The notes: generated by a model not told the origin, from the letters alone. A stretch of 64,000 nucleotides of DNA from Lepidostoma basale (GCA_022606425.2 JAHDVF020000982.1:992001-1056000); one strand, 5' to 3'; positions 28,570-38,098 are shown, numbered from the stretch's first letter. Numbers and translations: made by a program.

Positions 28570-29310
28570 TCCCATTTTTAGAAAAGTATAGACCTCACCT
28601 GACCATGACCTTTTTACATTTTGGGAACAAAAGAAGTCGCCAGGGGCTTAATCTGGTGAATAGGGAGGGTGATCAATCACAGAGATCGCATTACGGGTCA
28701 GAAACTGGCGGACAATCAGTGATGAATGTAAAAGTGCATTGTCATGATTTTCTTAACTTCAAATGTTCTGTTTAAATCGTGTGCACAGCCGATTTTCCTA
28801 AATTTAGTTCATAAGGTATCATCCGAGCAGCTCATCGATGATTGGAAAGCATAACAGACCGAACACGTTCAATGTTATCATCAACACAGGATGTCGACGG
28901 TCGTCCTGAACTTGCATCATCCCTGCAGCCATCACGGCCCTCTCTAAAAATCCTTGATCCACTTAAAAAATGGCAGTTTTCTACAGTGTATTGACTCCAT
29001 AAACAGCCTCTAACATTTAATGAATTTTCCGATAATTATTCCCAAGTTTCACCAGAAAATATGATGTTGACTTGTTGTTCTATATCTGTTTGTTAATCTC
29101 TATTGTCGATAAGAGCATAAAACACACGCCGCAAAATTTCCTCGTTCGAGCGGTACGTTTACTTCGACGGTTTGGTGATTACGGATTCACTTAGTGGCTC
29201 ACCTGGCAACAAAGTAGCCAGTGCTCTTGCGCGAATATCAACTGAAGACCACCCGAGCAACGCAGCTCGCGTATTTAATGGACAGACCTCGTACGTTGGT
29301 TCGCTAGGTG
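28570..29310 (-). pseudogene. Mariner-type transposase pseudogene
   Basis: Minus-strand frames give, in order: NEEILRRVFYALIDNRD (helix-turn-helix region), GRDGCRDDASSGRPSTSCVD, DNIERVRSVML, LNLGKSAVHTI (second helix-turn-helix), then after an internal deletion DNALLHSSLIVRQFLTRNAI and PPYSPD.APGDFF. The last block matches the catalytic-domain end of mariner transposases (DNA-P/L-H, PPYSPDLAPCD). Stops, frameshifts and loss of about half the catalytic domain make it dead. Terminal repeats were not located. Confidence 0.75.
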
Positions 29311-29324
29311 TTCATCAAATCTAA

Positions 29325-29495
29325 TCAAATCAGTTTATTAACTCAAAAGACATTGCAAACAGCAAAATGTTTAAGGCATCTATTGAGTACAGGTAAAATA
29401 TTATAGTAATACAACATAATACCAGGAGCATTAGAGATGCTCCGAACCAATGCGTTGTATAGGACTCTGAGCACATTGGGATCTCTGGTCACCGC
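29325..29495 (-). pseudogene. LINE D copy with large internal deletion
   Basis: The 3' UTR of D (TCAAATCAGTTTATTAACTC, AAGGCATCTATTGAGTACAG) is joined directly, at about 29440, to the GCTCCGAACCAATGCGTTGT region that lies about 480 bp further upstream in the complete copy. Confidence 0.7.
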
Positions 29496-29895
29496 CTGGG
29501 ATCCGATATTCTCTGATGGTGGAGCGAGTGTAGAAAAAATTTCTGCGCTTTCTTTACCTCAAGGAGCGCGGTTATTACCCGTGGCTCTTTCTGACTAAAT
29601 TCTTGCTAGGTATGCTAAGCTACCAATCATTGGAGAGAAGGAGGAATATTCACTAGGGAGTTCACTTCTTTCAGCTGATTGGCGGCCGTATACAGAACTC
29701 TGATGTCCTGAGTGATGTAGGTCTATTTGTCCCTGATAATTACGTTCGTCAAATACAGCACAGATTGTTTTATTTGCCACGCTGCAGAACCAACCTGCCA
29801 ATATGTCTGTGGGTAGGGCAATCTTATTGCTTAATCGGATCGCCTCGGAGGTCGACATATTTCGTGATAGTGTGAGTTGCCTCAGGGATGCAATA
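29496..29895 (+). pseudogene. D-related LINE C-terminal fragment
   Basis: Codons, with frameshifts: LERV.KKFLRFLYLKERGYYPWLFLTKF, LLGMLSYQSL, NSDVLSDVGLFVPDNYVRQI, QHRLFYLPRCRTNLP. It is the same domain order as LINE D but diverged, so a separate family member. Confidence 0.7.
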
Positions 29896-29999
29896 TCAAT
29901 GTTATGATTTTTTCTTATTCTAAAGCTTAATTTTTTTTAATGCTTCTCTTTTTATAATGTAATTGCAAACGATCTAGAATTGTATGTCTGTAATGTTTG

Positions 30000-30210
30000 T
30001 GATTTTTATCAAAATAAATGAAATGAAAGTATTCCGGTCCGAATGATGAAGCCCAACATCCACAGTGCAATGTCACAAATCCTTTCGATATGTGCACGAA
30101 ATGTCAGCCTACTCCCATAGATGATTCCGAGATCCTTCATCGTAGATACGTGTGTTAGTTGCTGGTTGTTCATTGTGTATCTATGATACACAGTTCTCAA
30201 TGCTTAATGA
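30000..30210 (-). pseudogene. LINE D reverse-transcriptase fragment
   Basis: Minus frame: RTVYHRYTMNNQQLTHVSTM, KDLGIIYGSRLTFRAHIERI, MLGFIIRTGI, near-identical in order to ORF2 of the 46.8-49.5 kb copy (LRTVYYRYTMNNQQLAHVST). Confidence 0.85.
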
Positions 30211-30217
30211 TCATCTT

Positions 30218-30372
30218 GACTACTTCTCTGGCACTCCGGTGTGGAACGACAGGAGGGCGCTGGGACTGGACAGTCAGATGACCCAGGATCGCGAGACTTG
30301 GCAGAGCCATATCAGGAGAACCGACACCAAATAACGGAAAATGACCAGGCGTAAGAAGAGTAATCTTAACAA
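30218..30372 (+). pseudogene. LINE M tail
   Basis: Codons SGTPVWNDRRALGLDSQMTQ, DRETWQSHIRRTDTK, stop, then RKMTRRKKS. The motif ALGL-(9)-DR-W-RRADPK is the usual end of another endonuclease-RT family. It is a single copy in the window. Confidence 0.55.
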
Positions 30373-30787
30373 TGCGGTCGGCGGGATAAAAGTTTGAAGG
30401 TCTCTGGTGCAGACGGTCAAATTAATAAGATATTATACGTTGGGCGGGTTAAAAGCTGAAACATTCTAAGTCTTTGTATACCGCATAATCTTTGAGAGGT
30501 TTCTATGTTATAATCTTGGAATGAAATTGGGTTTTTTACCTTATCCCATTTTTAATCTAAAAAAATGTTTTTTACTTGGACAGCGAGTTCCACCACTTGA
30601 TGGAAGACATTAAAAAATGTCCTTTGACGGTTAATTGAAATTACACGAAATAATGTGCGATACGAATGTGAATTAATTTTATATGAAACAATTGAGCAGT
30701 GATCAGATAGTATTTGGATGAAGATAAGTTTAAATAAAAAAATAACAATTTGGTTGATAATTCTATAATTAATACCAATGAATTATT
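30373..30787. other. No gene seen
   Basis: AT-rich, no assignable frame or repeat. Confidence 0.4.
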
Positions 30788-31280
30788 TTAAAGTTCTTGC
30801 TGGTTAAGTGCCTAATAACAGCTAATTTAAAAAAACGGTGGATACGTGTAACACAAATTAAATAAACACAAAAGTCCGGATCGTCCATGTCAACACGTGC
30901 AACATCGAAAAAAACGTTATGTGTTATTACATTATGTGCTAAATTAAAAAAACGGTGGATTCATGGAACATAAATTAAATAGACAATATGTGCACCATCT
31001 AAAAAGAACATTTTGTGTTAAATTATTTTTATTTTGTGATTTTATTTTATATCATTGTATTTTATATTATTTGTTTAAGATTTATTTTGTGGGTGTTGGA
31101 CAATCGAAGTGTGCGCGAGAGATGCCTATTGGTGGCGATGAGGTTCGCAACCCATCACACCGCGTCTCCCGCGGAGCGAAAAGAGAAGGATGGAGTGCCG
31201 CATCAGTAAAAGTGTGACAGTCCATTCTTTCTGCCTACCCTTTCGGGGAGACGGTGTGATGGTTAGTTAGTTAGTTATAC
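30788..31280 (+). mobile_element. SINE-A, near full-length
   Basis: About 490 bp. The 5' part has TTCTTGCTGGTTAAGTGCC and ACGGTGGAT(A/T)C, the middle GTGGGTGTTGGACAATCG, then a GC-rich core (GAGGTTCGCAACCCATCACA, GTCTCCCGCGGAGCG), and the last ~60 bp equal the LINE A1 3' end and tail (GTCCATTCTTTCTGCCTACC, GGGGAGACGGTGTGATGG, GTTAGTTAGTTAG). There is no frame for a reverse transcriptase. GGTTCGCAACC is a weak B-box-like match; no tRNA fold is evident. Confidence 0.8.
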
Positions 31281-31319
31281 CAATGAAAACATCTCAAAAA
31301 ATATATCATGACGATTTCT

Positions 31320-31870
31320 ACTAATAAAATGAAGTTCTAAAACACAAACCTATCCAAAAAAGCTAAAATGGCAGTGCGCAATGGAGTTCTTCTACCAACC
31401 CTTATAAATGGAAGCGAAGCATGGAACTGGCAAAATAAGGATGAAAGTAGAATAAATGCAGTAGAAATGAGATCTCTTAGACGAATGTGTGTATACTCTG
31501 TGATGATAGAGTGTCGAAAGAAAACATAAGAAGTGAATGCGGTACGGATGATAGTATTATGAACAAAATAATGAAAGGATCATTAAGATGGTTTGGACGC
31601 TTGGAAAGAATGAATGAAGAAAGAATGGTAAAAAAATATATATCAACGAAGTAAATGGAACTAGAAATAGAGGAAGACCAAGGAAAACGTGGCACGATCA
31701 AATAAATCAAATATTGAATGTCGGCCAGGTGAGGATAAATCGACGCGCGTGCATGACACGATGTATGAATGTTGAGAAAGCGAGAGAAATATGTCAGGAA
31801 AGAAAAGTGTGGCGGTACATTCTTCCTGCCTACCCCTTCGGAGAGACGGCGTGATGGTTAGTTAGTTTGT
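31320..31870 (+). pseudogene. LINE A1 fragment
   Basis: NLSKKAKMAVRNGVLLPTLI, NGSEAWNWQNKDESRINAVE, MRSLRRMCVYSV, a 1-bp loss in the YDRV block, NKIMKGSLRWFGRLERMNEE, another loss at KKYISTK, then NVEKAREICQERKVWRYI, LPAYPFGETA and the GTTAGTTAG tail. Confidence 0.8.
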
Positions 31871-31954
31871 TAAAATAATTTTTTTTTTCAATAATAAAGA
31901 AAACTGTCTGTTTTCTAGAAGTTTTAGTAAAATTTATGGAAGTGACATGTTTCA

Positions 31955-32140
31955 AATCGAATCAAATGAAATCAAATCAAATCAGTTTATTAACTCAACA
32001 GACATTACAAATAATATTAATGTTTAGGGCATCTTTTGAGTACAGGTAAAATATTATTAATATAAACAACATAATATCAGCATGAGAGATGGTTTGACAT
32101 TAGGAAGACAAGGCAGGCATTGAAGCTCTTCATCAGTGTT
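31955..32140 (-). pseudogene. LINE D 3' UTR
   Basis: TCAAATCAAATCAGTTTATT, AAACATTAATATTATTTGTA on the coding strand, then AACCATCTCTCATGCTGAT. It runs into an HHR-like motif at 32144. Confidence 0.65.
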
Positions 32141-32143
32141 TTG

Positions 32144-32205
32144 TATATTCAATACAAAACAATGATGAAGGGCTTTTGTGCTCGAAACTTGTCTGTATTT
32201 TAATT
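32144..32205 (+). repeat. Hammerhead-like repeat, copy 1
   Basis: ACAAUGAUGA, AGGGCUUUUGUGCUC, GAAAC, UU, GUC, UGU: G8 is kept but C3 is A. Stem I ACA/UGU can pair. Compare 32944-32985, which keeps C3 but has lost G8. Confidence 0.5.
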
Positions 32206-32221
32206 TTTTTTTTAAATAAAT

Positions 32222-32485
32222 TTCGTTGGTTCGGACATATGAAGCGCATGGATGAAAAAAGAATGGTTAAGAAAGTATACGTTAATGATGTAAATGGAGT
32301 AGGGAGTCGAGGCAGACCGAGGAAAAAATTAATCAAATTTTTAAGGTTGGTTAGAAGTCGGAAGAATCGACGTGCGTGTATGACTCGCTGTATGAATGTG
32401 GAGGAAGCTAGAGAGGAATGCCAGGATAGAGTAGTGTGGCGGTCCATTCTCTCTGCCTACCCCTGCGGAGAAACGGCGTGATGTT
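32222..32485 (+). pseudogene. LINE A2 fragment
   Basis: FRWFGHMKRMDEKRMVKKVY, VNDVNGVGSRGRPRKK, then WHDQIN is lost, KFLRLVRSRKNRRACMTRCM, NVEEAREECQDRVVWRSILS, AYPCGETA and stop. It lacks the GTT tail (GTTTCGTTATGG). Confidence 0.8.
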
Positions 32486-32589
32486 TCGTTATGGCGAATA
32501 TTATTATTTTTTTTTTGTTGAAAAAATCCTTACATTATTAAAGCGCGAGCCAAATCGATGTAAAGGGTGAAAAAAATGAATATCAAAGG

Positions 32590-32665
32590 AAATATACGTG
32601 TACAGCGCCCTTGAGATGAGTAATTCATAAAAATGGCGCTTTATAAATTATCAAATTTATTATTA
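32590..32665 (+). repeat. LINE K (L2-like) 3' end
   Basis: AGCGCCCTTGAGATGAG then AAAAATGGCGCTTTATAAAT and an ATT-type end. GCGCC and GGCGC pair as a hairpin. The same end is at 42072-42147. Confidence 0.65.
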
Positions 32666-32943
32666 TTTGCTGCCTTTATCGTAAGGGTATTCACGAATTC
32701 GCCATAATTGCATCCAAAGAGGTCTATATCTTTTGCAATCGCATTTAAAAGACGAAACGCTTTCAATACATGAGAACTTCGAAGGACCTCTGTGCGGCAA
32801 TTTGGGGCATAAAATAATATATGCCCCCTTGCTCTGCTATAACTATGGGAAACGACATAATACCAGGAACACATGAGAGATGGTTCGACATTAGGAAGAT
32901 AAGGCAGGCATTGAAGCTCTTTATCGGTGTTTTGTGTATTCAA
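32666..32943 (-). pseudogene. D-related LINE C-terminal fragment
   Basis: Minus frame: PNVEPSLMCSWYYVVSHSYS, GHILFYAPNCRTEVLRSSHV, LKAFRLLNAIAKDIDLFG. It carries the RTE/V-LL-N-D-F pattern but is diverged. The order is scrambled relative to D because UTR-like codons lie upstream. Confidence 0.5.
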
Positions 32944-32985
32944 TTAAAAACACTGATAAAGGGCTTCTGTGTCCGAAACATGTCT
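32944..32985 (+). repeat. Hammerhead-like repeat, copy 2
   Basis: ACA, CUGAUAA, extra A, stem II GGGC...GUCC, GAAAC (32975-32979), AU, GUC, UGU. Only G8 (A here) departs from the core. Stem I ACA/UGU pairs. Confidence 0.5.
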
Positions 32986-33002
32986 GTTTTTTTAATTTTA
33001 TT

Positions 33003-33243
33003 CTTCTCTTCTCCGGTCTCAATCTAATGATTGGCCTTCAGCAAGGCGATGCATCTCCTCTTCCACTCCGCTCGGTCTTCGGCAACTCTCTTCAACTCCG
33101 CATAAGAGGTGCAGCCCATATCTCGGCAAATCTGGTCTAGGTACTCCTGGCGAGGTCGTCCTCTGCCAATCGATCCCTCGATCATTCCCTCCAATACATC
33201 ATGCAGGAAATATTCGCGTAGCAAAACACATGACCAATCCATC
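33003..33243 (-). pseudogene. LINE G-related fragment
   Basis: The minus frame has MDWSCVLLREYFLHDVLEGM, IEGSIGRGRPRQEYLDQICR, DMGCTSYAELKRVAEDRAEW, KRRCIALLKANH. It is clearly related to G but a different subfamily (YAELKR-AEDR). Confidence 0.8.
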
Positions 33244-33287
33244 TATAATTTTTTTTAAATAAATTTCATTTAGTGTTGTTTACAAAG

Positions 33288-33470
33288 TTTTTTTTTTTAA
33301 AGAAAATATACCAAATGATTCAATCAATGATATTAGAATTTATTTTACAATCTTCAATACGAGCAGAAAATAGCTCATTATTATGAAGAAAGAATCTGGT
33401 CGTGTCCAGGCTCGAACCCAAGTCCCCTGAATCAGAAGCCAAGCGTTCTATCCTCTAGACCACCACCCGA
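33288..33470 (-). mobile_element. T2 tRNA-derived SINE, copy 1
   Basis: Minus strand: TCGGGTGGTGGTCTAGAGG (A box TGGTCTAGAGG), GCTTCTGATTCAGG, GGGTTCGAGCCTGG (good B box), CACGACCAGATTC, body with AATGAGCTATTTTCTGCTC, then an A-rich tail (T run at 33288-33299). It matches 61271-61455 from head to tail. Confidence 0.8.
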
Positions 33471-33471
33471 T

Positions 33472-34070
33472 TGTTCAATGTTCAATGTTATGACGAATAT
33501 AGAAGAAAATCATTTTTCAATGTGATGACCATTATAGAAGAAACATAATAATATTTTCATAACGATTAAACTATTGCATGTTTTCGATTTATAATCAAAC
33601 CCAAGCAGTGTTCAAGTAAGCTCGGCTTTTCATAATCTGCCCCTTCAGAATCATCCAGTCACGTGACCTCCTTGCCCAGTGACGCGGCGTGCCCGTCTCG
33701 CCCCGCCTCCCCGGGGGTAAAAGGGACATTTTTTCCAGCTACAGTGGCGGCCCTTTGTTCTCTTATGATTTCATTATCCTCGATAATGCCGGCGTTGACG
33801 GTTTCAATTAAATGGCAGACATTTTAGAATGGATTCCAGAGGCTGCGGCGGCCCGTGATGAGATAATTACGGAAGCAAAATGCAATAAAAATAATGTTTC
33901 CGGAATTTAAATTAATGTTTTACTCGGATAATTAAAAGTTTACCAAGCTAATTAATATGATATCACGTCATTATAAAGAGAGGATGGGCGGCTGTATTTT
34001 AAATATTTCTTAAACTATTGAACGCTAAGACATTAACCCTGTGGAATTTCATAGTAATATACTTAGGAAA
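33472..34070. other. Unassigned, partly GC-rich
   Basis: 33650-33870 is GC-rich with CACGTGACC and CCCGCCTCCCCGGGG. 34010-34065 matches 43990-44045 (GAACGCTAAG.CATTAAC.CTGTG). There is no clear gene. Confidence 0.4.
33812..33910 (+). CDS. Possible 32-codon ORF, not recognised
   Basis: ATG 33812 to TAA 33908-33910, beginning MADILEWIPEAAAARDEI. It is acidic and alanine-rich, directly downstream of the GC-rich patch. It is too short for a confident call and may be a first exon or chance. Confidence 0.15.
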   Translation: MADILEWIPEAAAARDEIITEAKCNKNNVSGI

Positions 34071-34071
34071 T

Positions 34072-34140
34072 TGAACCGGGAATCGAACCCGGGACCTTCG
34101 GTATGGAAGTCAGAGTTCTAATCACTCTGCCACGAAAGCG
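34072..34140 (-). repeat. T1 tRNA-like copy, best box match
   Basis: Minus strand: GTGGCAGAGTGATTAGAAC (A box), CTTCCATACC, GGTCCCGGGTTCGATTCCCG (perfect B box). It lies immediately beside LINE C. It lacks a clean acceptor stem, so it is a SINE head rather than a working tRNA. Confidence 0.55.
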
Positions 34141-34319
34141 TTCTCCAGGTTCTTCCCGCTGTCCGCACAATATCATCGCTCCACCTGGTAGGCTGTCTCC
34201 CGACACTTCTCCGGCCCAACCATAGTCTCCGTTCAGTAACCCTTTGGCTCCATCATCCATCATCCCGTCGACACACATGTCCAGCCCATTGCCACTTCAT
34301 CCTCGCAATGCATATCTCT
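34135..34319 (-). pseudogene. LINE C, 3' part, split by LINE E/D
   Basis: Minus codons: EICIARMKWQWAGHVCRRDD, then (shifted) GLLNGDYGWAGEVSGD in the wrong frame where the coding frame gives RRSVGRQPTRWSDDIVR. It continues from 35078. Confidence 0.75.
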
Positions 34320-34321
34320 AT

Positions 34322-35077
34322 ATCAAATCAGTTTATTTCATCAACAGACATTACAAGATTTATTTTTAAGGCATCTATTGAGAACAGGTAAAATAATATA
34401 TTATGTATAGTATACTACCAGAAACGCATAAGAGATGGTTCAACATTAGGAAGACAGGATACTCTCCAGAATTAAGAGTATTTGCCTTCTGAACGTACTT
34501 TCACTAACATGAAAGACGTCGATCTCCGAGGAGACCGCGTTCAGCAGACTAATTGCTCTTCCCACCGGTGTCACCAGAGGCATATGGTTTCTGGCGGCCG
34601 GTAGGTAAAACAATCTGTGCTGTCGCTGTCGGAGATATCTATCGGGGACAAAAAGGCGAACACCCTCCAGTACGGCCGAGTTCTCGAAGTATCCCCTAAT
34701 TAATCTAAAGAAATGGGTAATTAGATGTCCATCTCTTCGAAGCTGTAGAGAATTGGTTCCGAGCATTCCCAAAAGAAATGCCGTGGGATTGAGCCACGGA
34801 TAGCTACTATACTTCCTCATGTAGAGATACCTCAGAATTTTTTTCTGAACCCTCTCCAGCATAACGGAATATCTCGCCTCGTGAGGACTCCATATCACAG
34901 AACCGCTTTCGAGTCTGCTCCGAACCAATGCGTTGTATAGGACTCCGAGATAATTAAAAAATAATAATATAATTAAAAAATTAAGACCAATTAAGAAACA
35001 ATAAGAAGAACAACACATTATTTAAGAGATACATGTTTTCTGAGGGTAGCCTCACTATCGTGGAAGATGTCCATATC
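34322..35077 (-). mobile_element. Chimeric LINE insertion: E-type end fused to LINE D tail
   Basis: From 35077 on the minus strand: codons DIFHDSEATLRKHVSLK and stop (end of a D-related LINE, as at 36186), an AT-rich spacer, then from about 34950 LINE D from LGVLYNALVRSRLESGSVIW through YPWLNPTAFLLGMLGTNSLQ, LVTPVGRAISLLNAVSSEID, VFHVSESTFRRQ to its 3' tail TGATTTGATAT. GATAT flanks it inside LINE C. Frame 35018-34446 is open for 190 codons and keeps the C-terminus that the complete D copy has lost. Confidence 0.75.
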
Positions 35078-35240
35078 GGTGACCCTGGTGCGTTTTCTAA
35101 TCTCCACGTTGGGTATATGGTCTCTAAGCGAGATACCCAACATGGATCTTTCCATGGCCCGTTTTGCAATTTTGATTTTGTGCATTGCTTCTCTAGTTGA
35201 CGTTCATGTCTCGGATCCATAGGTCATCACAGAACGTAAC
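35078..35240 (-). pseudogene. LINE C, middle part
   Basis: Codons (shifted) for VMTYGSET.TST.EAMHKIKIAKRAM then ERSMLGISLRDHIPNVEIRK, RTRVTDM. Its right side joins a passenger sequence at 35243. Confidence 0.75.
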
Positions 35241-35242
35241 AT

Positions 35243-35540
35243 ATTTTGCTCTATTTTGTGAGATTGGTACTTAGAAGTGGATTGAAATTAAACTGGATCA
35301 AAGGTGGCCTAGATATCCTTTTGCCTTTTGCTTTTTTTCTGGAATGGTGCATTCTCCAGCTAATGTAAGTCCTGCGTGGATGGGGGGCGGGTCTAGGGAT
35401 TTTTTAAGCGAAGCTGACGAAGGAGCGCCGCGGCCTTAACCTTCTATGTCTTTAGTTAACTGTAAGTTTACTCATTTGTATGTGTATTAACAATCACTGT
35501 ATGTTACCCTACAATAAATCAATGCTCCAGCACTTTTGTT
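35243..35540 (-). repeat. Passenger sequence in LINE C, copy 1
   Basis: About 300 bp matching 51958-52258 inverted: GTAACATACAGTGATTGTTA, CTTCGTCAGCTTCGCT, GCCC.CCCCCCATCCACGCAGG, ACTTACATTAGCTGGAGAAT. It is inserted between the KVLD and VMTYG codons of LINE C, the same place as at 52 kb. Confidence 0.75.
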
Positions 35541-35689
35541 TTTAAATTTTGTGGCATTTCAATTTATTTATTTTTTTAAATCATAAACATTACAGTATAT
35601 AACCAAAGCGCTTATGACTATACAGGTAGGATACAAAAACAACAAAAAAAACTATTTTAAACAATAAATACAATTATGAAATATAAAAA

Positions 35690-36092
35690 TGAGATCTCTT
35701 AGACGAATGTGTGGATACTCTTTGTATGATAGAGTGTCGAATGAAAATATAAGAAGTGAATGCGGTGCGAAAGATGGTGTCATGAACAAAATAATGAAAG
35801 GATCATTAAGATGGTTTGGACATATGGAAAGAATGAATGAAGAAAAAATGGTAAAAAAATTATATGTTAATGATGTAAATGGAACCAGAAATAGAGGAAG
35901 ACCGAGGAAAACGTGGCACGATCAAATAAATCAAATATTGAATGTCGGCCATGTGAGGAGTCAGAGATATCGATGACACGATGTATGAATGTTGAGGAAG
36001 CGAGAGAAATATGTCAGGAAAGAAATGTGTGGCAGTCCATTCTTTCTGCCTACCCCTTCGGGGAGACGGCGTGATTGTTAGTTAGTTAGTTA
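35690..36092 (+). pseudogene. LINE A1 fragment
   Basis: Frame 35689-35976: MRSLRRMCGYSLYDRVSNEN, IRSECGAKDGVMNKIMKGSL, RWFGHMERMNEEKMVKKLYV, GTRNRGRPRKTWHDQINQIL, NVGHVRSQRYR. Then a 16-bp loss removes RRACM. The rest (CMNVEEAREICQERNVWQSI) is in another frame; tail GTTAGTTAGTTAG. Confidence 0.85.
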
Positions 36093-36174
36093 AAAATTAC
36101 AATATAAACAACATACAAAAACACAAAAAACACGAGATAATTAAAAAAATAATACCAATTAAGTAATAAAAAAC

Positions 36175-36430
36175 AATAAGAAGAACTACACATTATTTAA
36201 GAGATAAATGTTTTCTGAGGGTAGCCTCACTATCGTGGAAGATGTCCACGTGATTATTGCCCTGCCCACGGGCATAACCTTAGGTAAATTGGTTCTACAC
36301 AGTGGCAGGTGAAATAATCTATGTTGCCTTTGTCGCAGATAATTGTCAGGGACAAACAAAGTCAAGTCATTCGTCCGACTTAAAGATGTTGTCCAGCATT
36401 CCGAATATAAACCAATCTCCTTCATTTGAC
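36175..36430 (-). pseudogene. E-type LINE C-terminal end
   Basis: Frame 36425-36186: LTLFVPDNYLRQRQHRLFHL, PLCRTNLPKVMPVGRAI, then a frameshift into the codons of DIFHDSEATLRKH. It has the same 3' end as the fused piece at 35077-34950. Confidence 0.75.
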
Positions 36431-36745
36431 CTCCTCTTCCAAAAATGTATAAATTTATGTAAAATCAAAAAGAGCAAGGAGTTGCTTTTTGAAAATAGGA
36501 AGACTTACAAAACATGTATGACGATTGTCCATATACATTGCCAAAAATATATCTAAGTTGTACTCGGTAAACATAAATGCTTTGTAATTTCACCCCGAGA
36601 TCATTATACAATAATTAAAGGGTTGTATAATACATAAATAACTGTAAAATTAATTGTATTACGTGCCTTTTGATATATCCGGTGTCCTCATGTATATTCC
36701 TATAACCCATATTGTCATAACATCCCTTTTCCGCTCGCTCAATAC
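36431..36745. other. No gene seen
   Basis: AT-rich, no assignable feature. Confidence 0.4.
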
Positions 36746-36830
36746 AACAGGTTCCCAAACTTTTTTGGTCTATCGCCTACTTTGCAATACATCCATTTTA
36801 TAACGCACCTCCATCATTAACAGTTTCCCG
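36746..36830 (+). repeat. hAT-like end
   Basis: CAGGTTCCCAAACTTTTTTG followed by GTCTATCGCCTACTTTGC is the kind of terminal sequence found in hAT (Tip100/Charlie-type) elements. Possible partners: 15220 and, inverted, 38153-38176. No transposase. Confidence 0.4.
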
Positions 36831-36894
36831 TGATCAGACCGTTTAATAGTTGTATAATTGAATAGCAACTATACATGTATTTATAAATTATTTT

Positions 36895-37030
36895 TTATTA
36901 CGAATGAAAACGTCTGTTTTATACAAGTTTTATTGTATGGGAATGGCACGTTTCGCCGGGGCATTATGACACGAGTCATGAGGCGGAAACAAGGCGAAAC
37001 ATGTCATTTCAAAAGATATATAAAATCAAC
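36895..37030. repeat. HHR-derived repeats
   Basis: GAAAACGTCTGTTTTATACA, GGCACGTTTCGCC on one strand and AAGGCGAAACATGTCATTTC on the other. Core positions are lost. Confidence 0.5.
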
Positions 37031-37139
37031 ATTTTGAATGTATACAAATACTTGTAGAAATGGACGTGGGGCTACTGACATGGTACTTTGAGAAGAAGAA
37101 GTTACTATTTACGTCGAAAATATCAAACGGTATGAATGC

Positions 37140-37640
37140 TTCTTCTTCTTATTACTCTTTTAATAGATCTGTGGATCTGTTTTTATGGCGTCGAGGTCTC
37201 CTGGGACACAGAACTCCAACTGTCTCGCCATCTCTTCGCGGGTCTTCCGGGTTGGCGAGTTCCCATTGGCACGTTGTTAGCGGCTGCTTGGGGGAGTCTA
37301 TCGTCGCTCATTCGTTCTACGTGGTCGCGCCAGAAGCATCTTCTTTTCCTGTCCCATCTGACAATATCTTCGGTATCGCAGGTCTCACGTATTACCGCGT
37401 TTCTGATTCTGTCCCTCAGTGTTTTGGCCAGAATAGCGCGGAGTGTCTTCATTTCGGCGGTTCGTAATAGTGCTTTGGTTCTATTTGTGTCAGCCCTCGA
37501 TTCTATGCCATAAGTCATTATGGGTCTGACACATGTCTTATATATTCGCACTTTGCTTTCCACTCGCATATGCTTGTTTTTCCAACCACAATCTTTCAAG
37601 CATCCAGATATTGCAGCCGTTTTGGTGGTTTACTCGCTCG
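37140..37640 (-). mobile_element. LINE B insertion 1 with GTATGAATGC duplication
   Basis: Frame 37599-37183: CGWKNKHMRVESKVRIYKTC, VRPIMTYGIESRADTNRTKA, LLRTAEMKTLRAILAKTLRD, RIRNAVIRETCDTEDIVRWD, RRCFWRDHVERM, GRPAKRWRDSW. It is open throughout. The 3' tail is an AAG run at the left end. GTATGAATGC precedes it (37130-37139) and follows it (37641-37650). Confidence 0.85.
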
Positions 37641-37650
37641 GTATGAATGC

Positions 37651-38098
37651 TTCTTCTTCTTCTTCTTCTTCTTTTGATAGATCTGACGATCTGTGACACA
37701 GAAATCATATCTCGTCGGATGATGAGATCCAGCTGTCCCTCCATCTCTTAGGCGGTCTTCCAGGTGGGCGGTGTCCGAAGGGGATTTCATAAGCGGCTGT
37801 ATATGCAAGTCTGTCACCATCCATTCGGGCTACATGGTCCCTCCAGTATCTTCTTCTGGATCTACTCCACTGAACGATATCCTCTATTTCGCAGGTTTTT
37901 CTTATGTCTACGTTGCGGACACGATCTCGGAGGGTTTTTCCAGTAATTGATCTTAGGACCTTCATCTCCGATGTTCTTAGTAGTCTCTTGGTTCGCACAG
38001 TGTCAGCCCGCGTCTCTACAGCGTACGTCATGATGGGTCGCACGCATGTTTTGTAGATTCTGATCTTGCTGTCGATACGCATGTGCTTGTTTTTCCAT
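37651..38098 (-). mobile_element. LINE B insertion 2, sharing the duplicated site
   Basis: Frame 38082-37705: MRIDSKIRIYKTCVRPIMTY, AVETRADTVRTKRLLRTSEM, KVLRSITGKTLRDRVRNVDI, RKTCEIEDIVQWSRSRRRYW, RDHVARMDGDRLAYTAAYEI, GRPPKRWRDSWISS. The AAG-run tail is at 37651-37673. GTATGAATGC again follows (38099-38108). Confidence 0.85.

Noticed and set aside
34072..34140. Possible functional tRNA gene
   Set aside because: A and B boxes are good, but the acceptor and anticodon stems do not pair cleanly and four more head copies indicate a SINE.
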